From: Xanthomonas hortorum
GTDB taxonomy: Bacteria > Pseudomonadota > Gammaproteobacteria > Xanthomonadales > Xanthomonadaceae
Strand: one strand, 5' to 3'
Length of the DNA stretch: 17,059 bases
Assembly (NCBI RefSeq): GCF_002940005.1
Contig: NZ_MDEF01000105.1
Shown here piece by piece: positions 1 through 13,089 of the stretch. Made by a program: the position numbers and the translations under genes. The notes under the pieces are model-generated. The model did no database searches, was not told the origin of the DNA, and saw only the letters and a list, made by a program, of their open reading frames with translations. Positions within the stretch are counted from its first letter, which is position 1; each line of letters starts with the position of its first letter.

Positions 1-132
1 ATGCCGGGCGACAACGTGAAGATGGTCGTGACCCTGATCAACCCGGTCGCGATGGATGAAGGTCTGCGCTTCGCGATTCGTGAAGGTGGCCGTACCGTCG
101 GCGCCGGCGTGGTTGCCAAGATCATCAAGTAA
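1..132 (+). CDS. tuf: Elongation factor Tu, C-terminal fragment (5' end outside window)
   Basis: The window opens inside a tuf gene. Frame 1 reads 43 residues beginning [12 protein letters not shown] and ending [10 protein letters not shown], then TAA at 130-132. This is the end of EF-Tu domain III, the beta-barrel that helps bind aminoacyl-tRNA and EF-Ts. The ATG at position 1 is an internal methionine, because family members carry about 350 residues before it. EF-Tu is the GTPase that delivers aminoacyl-tRNA to the ribosome. Its neighbour downstream is tRNA-Trp then secE-nusG, which is the tufB context of E. coli. A second tuf copy begins at 16326, so this genome carries two tuf genes about 16 kb apart in the same orientation. 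Identification is secure; the allele name (tufA or tufB) is arbitrary. Confidence 0.96.
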
Positions 133-140
133 GTGCCTGC

Positions 141-166
141 ATCCAGTCGCCTCGCGGCGGCTGGAT
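141..166 (+). other. RNA hairpin after tuf
   Basis: ATCCAGTCGCC (141-151) pairs with GGCGGCTGGAT (156-166) over 11 positions with one G-U pair and a TCGC loop. No T-run follows, so it is not a classical terminator. It lies 8 bases after the tuf stop and could protect the mRNA 3' end or mark a processing point upstream of the tRNA. This role is inferred. Confidence 0.5.
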
Positions 167-171
167 TCAAA

Positions 172-214
172 CGAATGGCGGGCCGGCTGAACCTCGGTCC
201 GCCTTCGTTGTCTT
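172..214 (+). terminator. Possible tuf terminator upstream of tRNA-Trp
   Basis: GGCGGGCCG (177-185) pairs with CGGTCCGCC (195-203) with one G-U pair. The stem extends outward by CGAA/TTCG (172-175 with 204-207) around a bulged T. It is followed by TTGTCTT (208-214), a short interrupted T-rich stretch. The form suits a moderate Rho-independent terminator closing the tuf transcript, or a partial one that lets some transcription reach the tRNA. The T-run is poor, so termination efficiency is uncertain. Confidence 0.45.
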
Positions 215-238
215 AGGGTTTGCGGTAAACGAGTACAT

Positions 239-314
<76 letters not shown>

Positions 315-363
315 CTCCTCTTTCCGGCCCAGTAATTCGGGTCAGATCGGTAACTAGAGCCGG

Positions 364-774
364 ATGAATAGCAAAATCGAGCCTTCCAAAAGCGCGTCTG
401 CTGCCAGCGCTGATATCGTGAAATACGTCCTCTCCGCGCTCCTGGTGATTGCGGGGTTGTTTGTGTGGTTCTGGTTTTCTGCGCCTGAACGTGCAACCCA
501 GTTTGGAGCCTGGACGCCGCAATTGCGCGCGTTGGCTGTAATCGTTGGGTTGGCGGCGGGTGCGTTTGTGTTTCTGGGGACCGGCAAAGGCCGCGAAACC
601 CGTGAATTCATGTCCGAATCCAGGTTCGAGCTGCGCAAGGTGGTCTGGCCGACGCGCCAGGAAGCCATCCGTACTACCTGGGTCGTGATTGTTGTTGTGA
701 TCATTCTGAGTTTGCTGTTGGGCGGCTTCGATTTCGTCATCCAGAAGCTCACGCAGTGGTTCCTGGCTCGTTGA
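364..774 (+). CDS. secE: Preprotein translocase subunit SecE
   Basis: The 136-residue protein is the small SecE subunit that clamps the SecY channel in the inner membrane and is needed for protein export. Three hydrophobic segments are visible at about residues 18-38, 54-72 and 104-126. This is the three-helix form found in E. coli (127 residues) rather than the single-helix form of most bacteria. The conserved cytoplasmic amphipathic region with ELRKVVWPT (residues 89-97) precedes the last membrane helix and identifies the family. The start at 364 has only a weak ribosome-binding site (GAG in TAGAGCCGG), but no better in-frame start exists nearby. It is followed by nusG after 13 bases, so the two are almost certainly co-transcribed, as in E. 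coli. Confidence 0.96.
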   Translation: MNSKIEPSKSASAASADIVKYVLSALLVIAGLFVWFWFSAPERATQFGAWTPQLRALAVIVGLAAGAFVFLGTGKGRETREFMSESRFELRKVVWPTRQEAIRTTWVVIVVVIILSLLLGGFDFVIQKLTQWFLAR

Positions 775-778
775 GGAG
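773..778 (+). promoter_or_regulatory. Ribosome-binding site deciding the GTG start of nusG
   Basis: GAGGAG overlaps the secE stop codon (TGA 772-774) and ends 9 bases before the GTG at 788. It is the only good Shine-Dalgarno in the area. The ATG near 801 is out of frame with NusG, so this site fixes GTG as the start and suggests translational coupling to secE. Confidence 0.75.
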
Positions 779-787
779 AATCAAGCA

Positions 788-1345
788 GTGAAGCGTTGGT
801 ATGTCGTTCACGCCTATTCAGGCTTTGAAAAATCCGTTGCGCAGGCCTTGCGCGACCGCATCGTACGTGCCGAGATGGAAGAGCGTTTCGGTGACGTGCT
901 GGTGCCGACCGAGGAAGTCATCGAGATGCGCGCCGGCCAGAAGCGTCGGTCTGAGCGCAAGTTCTTCCCCGGCTATGTGCTGGTGCAGATCGAGACGCAC
1001 GAAGAAGCCGGTATCCCGCGTATCGACAATGAAAGCTGGCACCTGGTGAAGGAGACTTCCAAGGTGATGGGTTTCATTGGTGGCACGGCCGACCGCCCGT
1101 TGCCGATTCGCGACGAAGAGGCGGATGCAATCCTGCAGCGCGTGCAGGATGGTGTCGAGAAGCCGCGTCCGAAGGTGTTGTTCGAGCCGGGTCAGATGGT
1201 GCGCGTCACCGATGGCCCGTTCAACGACTTCAATGGCGTTGTTGAAGAAGTCAATTACGAGAAGAGTCGGTTGCGGGTTGCCGTACTCATCTTTGGTCGC
1301 TCCACGCCGGTCGAGCTCGAGTTCGGTCAGGTCGAGAAAGGCTGA
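788..1345 (+). CDS. nusG: Transcription termination/antitermination factor NusG
   Basis: The 185-residue protein matches NusG, the universal elongation factor. Its N-terminal domain binds the RNA polymerase clamp, and its C-terminal KOW domain contacts Rho or ribosomal protein S10. The N-terminal domain opens with KRWYVVHAYSGFEKSVAQAL and includes the signature FFPGYVLVQIE near residues 59-69. The KOW domain begins near residue 135 (FEPGQMVRVTDGPFNDFNG) and ends ELEFGQVEKG. The length is close to E. coli NusG (181). Translation starts at GTG 788, supported by GAGGAG overlapping the end of secE. NusG also acts on the RNA polymerase encoded by rpoB and rpoC a few kilobases downstream. Nothing is unusual in the sequence. 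Confidence 0.97.
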   Translation: MKRWYVVHAYSGFEKSVAQALRDRIVRAEMEERFGDVLVPTEEVIEMRAGQKRRSERKFFPGYVLVQIETHEEAGIPRIDNESWHLVKETSKVMGFIGGTADRPLPIRDEEADAILQRVQDGVEKPRPKVLFEPGQMVRVTDGPFNDFNGVVEEVNYEKSRLRVAVLIFGRSTPVELEFGQVEKG

Positions 1346-1382
1346 CCCAGTCGGGTGTCGCCTAGGCACCCGCAACAATTGC

Positions 1383-1391
1383 TGCTATAGT
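1383..1391 (+). promoter_or_regulatory. Extended -10 promoter for rplK-rplA
   Basis: TGC-TATAGT (TG at 1383-1384, hexamer 1386-1391) fits an extended -10 element and is followed by a GC-rich discriminator (GCGCGGC) typical of stringently controlled ribosomal promoters. Transcription would start near 1398, leaving a leader of about 145 bases. I see no good -35 hexamer at the usual spacing (the region reads CCTAGGCACC), which suits an extended -10 promoter but lowers certainty. Confidence 0.5.
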
Positions 1392-1427
1392 GCGCGGCTC
1401 GCTCACCTGGCGAACCGCCGGGAAATA

Positions 1428-1449
1428 ATGGCTGCCGCATGGCAGCCAT
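1428..1449 (+). other. Perfect 9-bp hairpin in rplK leader
   Basis: ATGGCTGCC (1428-1436), loop GCAT, GGCAGCCAT (1441-1449) form a perfect stem about 30 bases into the predicted rplK transcript. A weaker hairpin follows: CCGGGA (1474-1479) with TCCCGG (1489-1494). No T-run follows either one. A role in stability or folding of the leader is inferred. Confidence 0.5.
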
Positions 1450-1495
1450 CTGCGTGTTAACAGAAACGTGAAGCCGGGACACGTGATTTCCCGGT

Positions 1496-1536
1496 CCGAT
1501 GGGGAGCCTGTCGTCAAGGCGCTAGCACCCGGAGAG
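1496..1536 (+). promoter_or_regulatory. L1-binding mRNA target (autoregulatory leader) before rplK
   Basis: The bases GGGGAGCC (1501-1508) and GGCGCTAGCACCC (1518-1530) form two short helices: GCC (1506-1508) with GGC (1518-1520), and GGG (1501-1503) with CCC (1528-1530). An asymmetric internal loop separates them. CCG (1496-1498) can also pair with CGG (1530-1532). This shape and the GGGAG motif resemble the L1 site of 23S rRNA and the mRNA targets by which L1 represses the rplK-rplA mRNA in E. coli. The structure runs into the Shine-Dalgarno GGAGAG (1531-1536), so protein binding would block ribosome access. The mechanism is known for the family; its presence here is inferred from sequence form. 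Confidence 0.55.
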
Positions 1537-1543
1537 TGTCGAA

Positions 1544-1972
1544 ATGGCTAAGAAAATACTTTCGTATGTCAAGTTGCAGGTCAAGGCCGGTCAGGCCAAC
1601 CCTGCGCCGCCGGTGGGCCCTGCGCTGGGTCAGCGCGGTCTGAACATCATGGAGTTCTGCAAGGCGTTCAATGCAGCGACCTCCAAGCTGGAGCCGGGTC
1701 TGCCGACGCCGGTGATCATCACTGCGTATTCCGACCGTACCTTCACCTTCGTCACCAAGAGCACTCCGGCCAGCGTGCTGCTCAAGAAGGCTGCAGGCGT
1801 GACCTCCGGCTCCAAGCGCCCCAACACCGACAAGGTGGGCAAGGTGACGCGCAAGCAGCTGGAAGAGATCGCCAAGGTCAAGGAGGCCGATTTGACGGCG
1901 GCCGATCTGGAAGCGGCAGTGCGTACGATTGCGGGTTCTGCCCGCAGCATGGGTTTGACGGTGGAGGGCTAA
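1544..1972 (+). CDS. rplK: 50S ribosomal protein L11
   Basis: The 142-residue protein equals E. coli L11 in length. It binds the GTPase-associated region of 23S rRNA at the base of the L7/L12 stalk, and it is needed for RelA activation and for thiostrepton action. The N-terminal domain carries the hallmark sequence AKAGQANPAPPVGPALGQRG-type (here KAGQANPAPPVGPALGQRG, residues 13-31), with the prolines of the thiostrepton-contact region. The C-terminal rRNA-binding domain includes KTDKVGK-like NTDKVGKVTRKQLEEIA and ends TIAGSARSMGLTVEG. The ATG at 1544 is preceded by GGAGAG with 7 bases spacing. The stop is 3 bases before rplA. Expression is probably limited by L1 acting on the leader just upstream. 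Confidence 0.98.
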   Translation: MAKKILSYVKLQVKAGQANPAPPVGPALGQRGLNIMEFCKAFNAATSKLEPGLPTPVIITAYSDRTFTFVTKSTPASVLLKKAAGVTSGSKRPNTDKVGKVTRKQLEEIAKVKEADLTAADLEAAVRTIAGSARSMGLTVEG

Positions 1973-1975
1973 GAA

Positions 1976-2674
1976 ATGGCACAGAGCAAGCGCGTTAAGG
2001 CCATTGCGGCCGCTGTCGTTCCGGGCAAGACCTATGCCTTCGATGACGCAATCAAGATCCTGAAGACCGTGACCAAGGCCAAGTTCGTCGAGTCGATCGA
2101 CGTTGCTGTGCGCCTGGGCGTGGACGCCAAGAAGTCCGACCAGCAGGTGCGCGGTTCCACCGTGCTGCCGGCCGGTACGGGCAAGAGCGTGCGCGTTGCA
2201 GTGTTCGCACCGGCCGGCGCCAAGGCTGACGAAGCCCTGGCTGCAGGCGCCGAGGCAGTGGGCATGGACGACCTGGCCGAGAAGATGCAGGCCGGCGATC
2301 TGAGCTACGACGTGGTCATCGCCACCCCGGACGCAATGCGCGTCGTCGGTAAGCTCGGCACGCTGTTGGGCCCGCGCGGCCTGATGCCCAACCCCAAGGT
2401 CGGCACCGTGTCTGCCAACCCGGGTGAAGCCGTCAAGAATGCCAAGTCGGGTCAGGTGCGCTACCGCACCGACAAGGCCGGCATCATCCACTGCACCATC
2501 GGCAAGGCCAGCTTCGATGACGAAGCGCTGAAGTCGAACCTGCAGGCGCTGCTGCTGGACCTGATCAAGGCCAAGCCGGCCACCTCCAAGGGGACCTACC
2601 TGCAGAAGGTGTCGGTCAGCTCGACGATGGGTCCTGGCGTCACGGTTGATCAGTCCAGCCTTGCGCTGAAGTGA
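1976..2674 (+). CDS. rplA: 50S ribosomal protein L1
   Basis: The 232-residue protein (E. coli L1 has 234) builds the mobile L1 stalk of the 50S subunit, which helps release deacylated tRNA from the E site. The two-domain fold is recognisable. The N-terminal part has FVESIDVAVRLGVDAKKSDQ, with the conserved charged stretch in the RNA-binding face. The central segment LGTLLGPRGLMPNPKVGTV (about residues 127-145) is the family signature. The C-terminal part has KAGIIHCTIGKASF and SSTMGPGVTVD. Its Shine-Dalgarno GGAGGG (1963-1968) lies inside the end of rplK, and only 3 bases separate the genes, so translation is probably coupled. L1 is the expected repressor of the rplK-rplA mRNA. Confidence 0.98.
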   Translation: MAQSKRVKAIAAAVVPGKTYAFDDAIKILKTVTKAKFVESIDVAVRLGVDAKKSDQQVRGSTVLPAGTGKSVRVAVFAPAGAKADEALAAGAEAVGMDDLAEKMQAGDLSYDVVIATPDAMRVVGKLGTLLGPRGLMPNPKVGTVSANPGEAVKNAKSGQVRYRTDKAGIIHCTIGKASFDDEALKSNLQALLLDLIKAKPATSKGTYLQKVSVSSTMGPGVTVDQSSLALK

Positions 2675-2709
2675 TCCGATGGGTCAGGCCTGTCATGGGT
2701 CTGACCCGT

Positions 2710-2732
2710 CAATGTAGTAAAGCATTGTTTTT
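2710..2732 (+). terminator. Weak terminator/attenuator-like element after rplA
   Basis: CAATG (2710-2714) pairs with CATTG (2723-2727) and is followed directly by TTTTT (2728-2732). The stem is only 5 bp and AT-rich. However, the preceding 10-position hairpin (2678-2710) overlaps it by one base and may act with it. It sits where the L11 and L10 transcription units part in E. coli. It may be a weak terminator or chance. Confidence 0.3.
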
Positions 2733-2758
2733 CCGGCCCGGGTCACCGTGTGCTGGGA

Positions 2759-2900
2759 GTCCGTTCCCTCCTTTGGGGTAACGGACATTTTGAAGGCGAT
2801 CGCCGGCATGTCCGGCGGTAGCCGTCAAAGACCGCAGGCGCGGTCAGCGCAGATCGACGACGGGCAGGGATGCTCACATTGGCAAGGAGTCGCCGTCGAT
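2759..2900 (+). promoter_or_regulatory. L10(L12)4-binding leader of rplJL (L10 leader RNA)
   Basis: CCGTCAAAGACCGCAGG at 2822-2838 matches, apart from one base, the conserved core CCGTCGAAGACCGCAGG that I recall from the E. coli L10 leader. The closing stem is also kept: CCGTC (2822-2826) with GACGG (2859-2863). In that family the L10-L12 complex binds a kink-turn in this RNA and represses translation of rplJ and rplL. Upstream hairpins GTCCGTT/AACGGAC (2759-2765 with 2780-2786) and CGCCGG/CCGGCG (2801-2806 with 2812-2817) take the place of the E. coli flanking stem. CCGTCG at 2893-2898 can pair with CGACGG (2858-2863) as an alternative fold. The inner helix differs from E. coli, and the distance to rplJ is long. 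Confidence 0.65.
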
Positions 2901-3033
2901 GCAGCGGGGTCGCTTAATCAGGTTCGTATGAGCCGGCCGGCGTAGATGGTGTCGCCCTTCTGGAGCTTTCTGGTTTACGCGCGTCTGGGACATCCCGGAT
3001 CGAGCCCACTCCAGGTCTAGAAAGGCCACCAAA

Positions 3034-3053
3034 GGAACATCGGTCGATGTTCC
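3034..3053 (+). other. Perfect 8-bp hairpin in rplJ leader
   Basis: GGAACATC (3034-3041), loop GGTC, and GATGTTCC (3046-3053) form a perfect stem. It lies between the L10-leader core and the repeat before rplJ. No T-run follows. It may separate the regulatory RNA from the ribosome-binding region or serve as an RNase III substrate; this is inferred. Confidence 0.5.
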
Positions 3054-3116
3054 CGGCTTCCAGGATGGAGGCTGCCCTGGACCGCAACCGGCAGGAGCCG
3101 CGAGCGGAGTAGTTTG

Positions 3117-3208
3117 AAGCGGGGATTGGAGATTCGGCATTGGGGATTGGCAGAAGCGGCTTCATCAGCTCTGACCAATCCCGAATCGCTAATCCCGAAT
3201 CCCGGCTT
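3117..3208 (+). repeat. Xanthomonas-type intergenic inverted repeat, copy 1
   Basis: A 34-base left arm (3117-3150, beginning AAGCGGGGATTGG and ending GGGATTGG) and a 34-base right arm (3175-3208, beginning CCAATCCCGAATC and ending CCCGGCTT) are imperfect inverted copies. An inner GAAGC/GCTTC stem lies at the centre. Repeats built from GGGATTCGGGATT units are common between genes in Xanthomonas as far as I know. This copy ends 5 bases before the rplJ Shine-Dalgarno. A related copy lies at 4261-4339, after rplL. Confidence 0.75.
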
Positions 3209-3223
3209 TAACGGAGGAGTGCA

Positions 3224-3757
3224 ATGGCTCTCAATCTGTCTCAGAAGCAAGAAGTAGTCGCCGAGCTGGCAGACATCGCCGCCAAGGCCCACTCCTTGAT
3301 CGCCGCCGAATACGCTGGCATCACGGTCTCCCAGATGACCGCGATGCGCAAGCAGGCCCGCGAAACCGGTGTGTTCTTGAAAGTTGTCAAGAACACCCTG
3401 GCCGCGCGCGCCGTTGAAGGTACTGATTTCGCTGTCGTCGCTGACAAGCTGGTCGGTCCTTTGCTGTATGCGTTTTCGATGGAGGAGCCCGGCGCTGCCG
3501 GTCGCCTGATCAAGGAATTCGCCAAGGGCAACGACAAGTTGCAGGCCAAGGTCGTGTCCATCGGCGGGGAACTGTTCCCGGCTGGTCACGTCGACGTGTT
3601 GGCATCGCTGCCGACCCGCGATCAGGCCCTGGCCATGCTGGCCCGCGTGCTGTCCGAACCGGCTGCCATGTTCGCCCGTGCCGTCAAGGCCGTTGGCGAC
3701 AAGCAGGGTGGTGGCGACGAAGCCGCCGCGCCGGTCGCCGAGACTGCCGAAGCTTGA
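3224..3757 (+). CDS. rplJ: 50S ribosomal protein L10
   Basis: The 177-residue protein is L10 (P0), the base of the ribosomal stalk; E. coli has 165. It binds 23S rRNA next to L11 through its N-terminal domain and carries L7/L12 dimers on a C-terminal helix. Family features are the opening ALNLSQKQEVVAELADIAAKA, the core TAMRKQARETGVFLKVVKNTL (near residues 38-58, split here for brevity) with the conserved VVKNTL, and GPLLYAFSMEEPGAAGRLIKEF. The C-terminal AMLARVLSEPAAMFARAVKAV is the helix for L12 binding, followed by a short Ala/Glu-rich tail. The ATG has an excellent Shine-Dalgarno, GGAGGAG at 3213-3219. Autoregulation through the upstream leader is likely. Confidence 0.97.
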   Translation: MALNLSQKQEVVAELADIAAKAHSLIAAEYAGITVSQMTAMRKQARETGVFLKVVKNTLAARAVEGTDFAVVADKLVGPLLYAFSMEEPGAAGRLIKEFAKGNDKLQAKVVSIGGELFPAGHVDVLASLPTRDQALAMLARVLSEPAAMFARAVKAVGDKQGGGDEAAAPVAETAEA

Positions 3758-3811
3758 TGTCCTAGCGTTTGCTAGAACCCCAATCCAGAAAATTATTTAA
3801 AGGTAATCACA

Positions 3812-4177
3812 ATGTCCCTTACCAACGAACAGATCGTCGAAGCCATCGCCGAGAAGTCCCTGATGGAAGTGATGGAGCTGGTCAAGGCCATCGAAGAGAA
3901 GTTTGGCGTCTCCGCCGCCGCTCCGGTCGCTGCTGCTGCAGCTGGCCCGGCTGCCGTGGTTGAAGAGCAGACCGAGTTCAACGTGGTGCTGGTCAGCTGC
4001 GGCGCCAACAAGGTCGGCGTCATCAAGGCCGTCCGCGCCGTGACCGGCCTGGGTCTGAAGGAAGCCAAGGATCTGACCGAAGCCGGTGGCATCCTGAAGG
4101 AAGGCGCAACCAAGGACGAAGCCGAGAAGATCAAGAAGGAACTGACCGAAGCCGGCGCGACCGTCGAAGTCAAGTAA
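3812..4177 (+). CDS. rplL: 50S ribosomal protein L7/L12
   Basis: The 121-residue acidic stalk protein recruits and activates the translational GTPases EF-Tu and EF-G and is present in several copies per ribosome. The N-terminal dimerisation domain spans residues 1-32 (SLTNEQIVEAIAEKSLMEVMELVKAIEEKFG region). An Ala/Pro-rich hinge follows at about 33-52 (VSAAAPVAAAAAGPAAVVEE). The C-terminal globular domain has the conserved GANKVGVIKAVRAVTGLGLKEAKDL surface that touches the factors (residues about 66-90). A cysteine precedes that motif (VSCGANK), where E. coli has no cysteine. AAAGGT (3799-3804) serves as Shine-Dalgarno. The 54-base gap after rplJ contains a small CTAGC/GCTAG hairpin (3762-3775). 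Confidence 0.98.
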   Translation: MSLTNEQIVEAIAEKSLMEVMELVKAIEEKFGVSAAAPVAAAAAGPAAVVEEQTEFNVVLVSCGANKVGVIKAVRAVTGLGLKEAKDLTEAGGILKEGATKDEAEKIKKELTEAGATVEVK

Positions 4178-4186
4178 GCAGCATCT

Positions 4187-4252
4187 TGCATCGCCAGTGT
4201 TTCAGGGTGATGCACTGAAGGCTGGGAGCGTAAAGCTCCCGGCCTTTGGCCG
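4187..4252 (+). promoter_or_regulatory. Attenuator-like hairpin cluster after rplL
   Basis: TGCATC (4187-4192) can pair with GATGCA (4209-4214). A competing stem is CAGTG (4195-4199) with CACTG (4213-4217), and the two exclude each other. Next, GCTGGGAGC (4221-4229), loop GTAAA, and GCTCCCGGC (4235-4243) form a 9-position stem with one G-U. It overlaps another hairpin, CGGCC-TTT-GGCCG (4240-4252). No T-run follows. In E. coli a partial attenuator in this gap lowers rpoB transcription relative to rplL, and these hairpins occupy the same place. The function is inferred. Confidence 0.5.
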
Positions 4253-4260
4253 TTGATGGA

Positions 4261-4339
4261 AAGCCGGGATTTGAGAGTCGGCATTCGGGATTCGAAGGCA
4301 ATCTTCGCTATCCCAATCTCGTCATCCCAATCTCCGCTT
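4261..4339 (+). repeat. Xanthomonas-type intergenic inverted repeat, copy 2
   Basis: The left arm (4261-4294) starts AAGCCGGGATTTGAG and ends CGGGATTCG. The right arm (4306-4339) starts CGCTATCCCAATC and ends CCCAATCTCCGCTT. They are degenerate inverted copies around a GAAG/CTTC centre. Ends and centre match the copy at 3117-3208. This copy is more diverged between its arms. Confidence 0.65.
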
Positions 4340-4351
4340 CACCGAGTTGGT

Positions 4352-4408
4352 AGTTGGAAGTAGCAAGAGAAGGCGTGCTGGTGCCGGCAATACCAGCGAC
4401 TTCCAACT
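4352..4408 (+). repeat. Nested inverted repeat in the rpoB leader
   Basis: Outer arms AGTTGGAAGT (4352-4361) and ACTTCCAACT (4399-4408) are exact 10-bp inverted copies. Inside them, GCTGGT (4377-4382) pairs with ACCAGC (4392-4397) around a 9-base loop. As RNA this gives a long hairpin ending 62 bases before the rpoB start. E. coli has an RNase III processing site in the rplL-rpoB gap, and this could be its counterpart. That role is an inference. Confidence 0.6.
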
Positions 4409-4470
4409 GACAATTTTGTTATTTCAGGGCCGCGGCGACGCTGCCCCCGCAACCTAGGGTGGAAGACCTC

Positions 4471-8622
<4,152 letters not shown>

Positions 8623-8627
8623 TCGAG

Positions 8628-8664
8628 CCGGATCCCGGCGCCGCGATGCGGTGCCTGGATCCGG
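8628..8664 (+). other. Strong 17-position hairpin between rpoB and rpoC
   Basis: The left arm 8628-8644 (CCGGATCCCGGCGCCGC) and right arm 8648-8664 (GCGGTGCCTGGATCCGG) pair over 17 positions, with one C-T mismatch, one G-U pair and a GAT loop. It begins 5 bases after the rpoB stop. No T-run follows (AACGTAATG), so it is not an intrinsic terminator. It may stabilise the rpoB mRNA 3' end, be cut by RNase III, or space beta and beta' translation. Confidence 0.7.
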
Positions 8665-8722
8665 AACGTAATGCCCTCGGTTTCATCTCAGATACGAAAT
8701 TCCTCCGACCCGGAGATATCCA

Positions 8723-12940
<4,218 letters not shown>

Positions 12941-12948
12941 GCGCTCCG

Positions 12949-12970
12949 ACGGCGGTCGCAAGATCGCCGT
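12949..12970 (+). other. GCAA-tetraloop hairpin after rpoC
   Basis: ACGGCGGTC (12949-12957) pairs with GATCGCCGT (12962-12970) over 9 positions with one G-U pair. The loop is GCAA, a stable GNRA tetraloop. It sits 8 bases after the rpoC stop and 14 bases before the terminator stem, and may protect the mRNA end. Confidence 0.55.
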
Positions 12971-12980
12971 AAGCCAAGCG

Positions 12981-13008
12981 AAAAGGAGGGCAGGAGGCCC
13001 TCCGTTTT
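12981..13008 (+). terminator. Rho-independent terminator of the rpoBC operon
   Basis: AAAA then GGAGGGC (12985-12991), loop AGGAG, GCCCTCC (12997-13003), G, and TTTT (13005-13008). The perfect 7-bp GC-rich stem with flanking A and T runs has the form of an intrinsic terminator, possibly active in both directions. It lies between rpoC and the str promoter and separates the two transcription units. Confidence 0.75.
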
Positions 13009-13049
13009 CCGGCCTTTGGATGGGCCAGCAGGGTTAGATTTCCGTGAAG

Positions 13050-13079
13050 TTGACGGAGTTTCGTCCTGCCAGCTATACT
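13050..13079 (+). promoter_or_regulatory. Sigma-70 promoter of the str operon (rpsL-rpsG-fusA-tuf)
   Basis: TTGACG (13050-13055) and TATACT (13074-13079) are separated by 18 bases. Both hexamers are one mismatch from consensus. Transcription should begin near 13086, just downstream of the rpoC terminator and about 77 bases before rpsL. This is the best promoter in the window. Confidence 0.8.
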
Positions 13080-13089
13080 TCCCTGTCTC

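Larger units (their letters stand above)
2675..3223 (+). other. 549-base rplA-rplJ gap with leader RNA, hairpins and repeat
   Basis: No credible gene lies here; short open frames have no ribosome-binding site and no family character. From left to right the gap holds a hairpin of GATGGGTCAG (2678-2687) with CTGACCCGTC (2701-2710), a short CAATG/CATTG stem followed by five T, an L10-leader-like region at about 2759-2900, a perfect 8-bp hairpin GGAACATC (3034-3041)/GATGTTCC (3046-3053), and an inverted repeat at 3117-3208 just before the rplJ ribosome-binding site. E. coli has a shorter gap with a promoter and the L10 leader. I could not find a convincing sigma-70 promoter here, although one is expected by analogy. 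Confidence 0.7.

Noticed and set aside
2748..2945. A 65-codon open frame in the rplA-rplJ gap
   Set aside because: It has no Shine-Dalgarno and covers the L10-leader motif and hairpins, whose RNA structure explains the sequence better.
3117..3208. The inverted repeats as insertion sequence ends or a MITE
   Set aside because: I see no target-site duplication or transposase, and the repeated GGGATT units fit a dispersed intergenic repeat better, although a small mobile origin cannot be excluded from one locus.
4407..4435. A promoter for rpoB using CTGACA at 4407-4412
   Set aside because: No -10-like hexamer lies at the right distance; the sequence there is GC-rich (GGGCCGCGGCG).
4459..4470. 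GTG start for rpoB four codons upstream
   Set aside because: It would place the likely Shine-Dalgarno inside the gene and adds residues not expected for RpoB. ATG 4471 gives the usual N-terminus.
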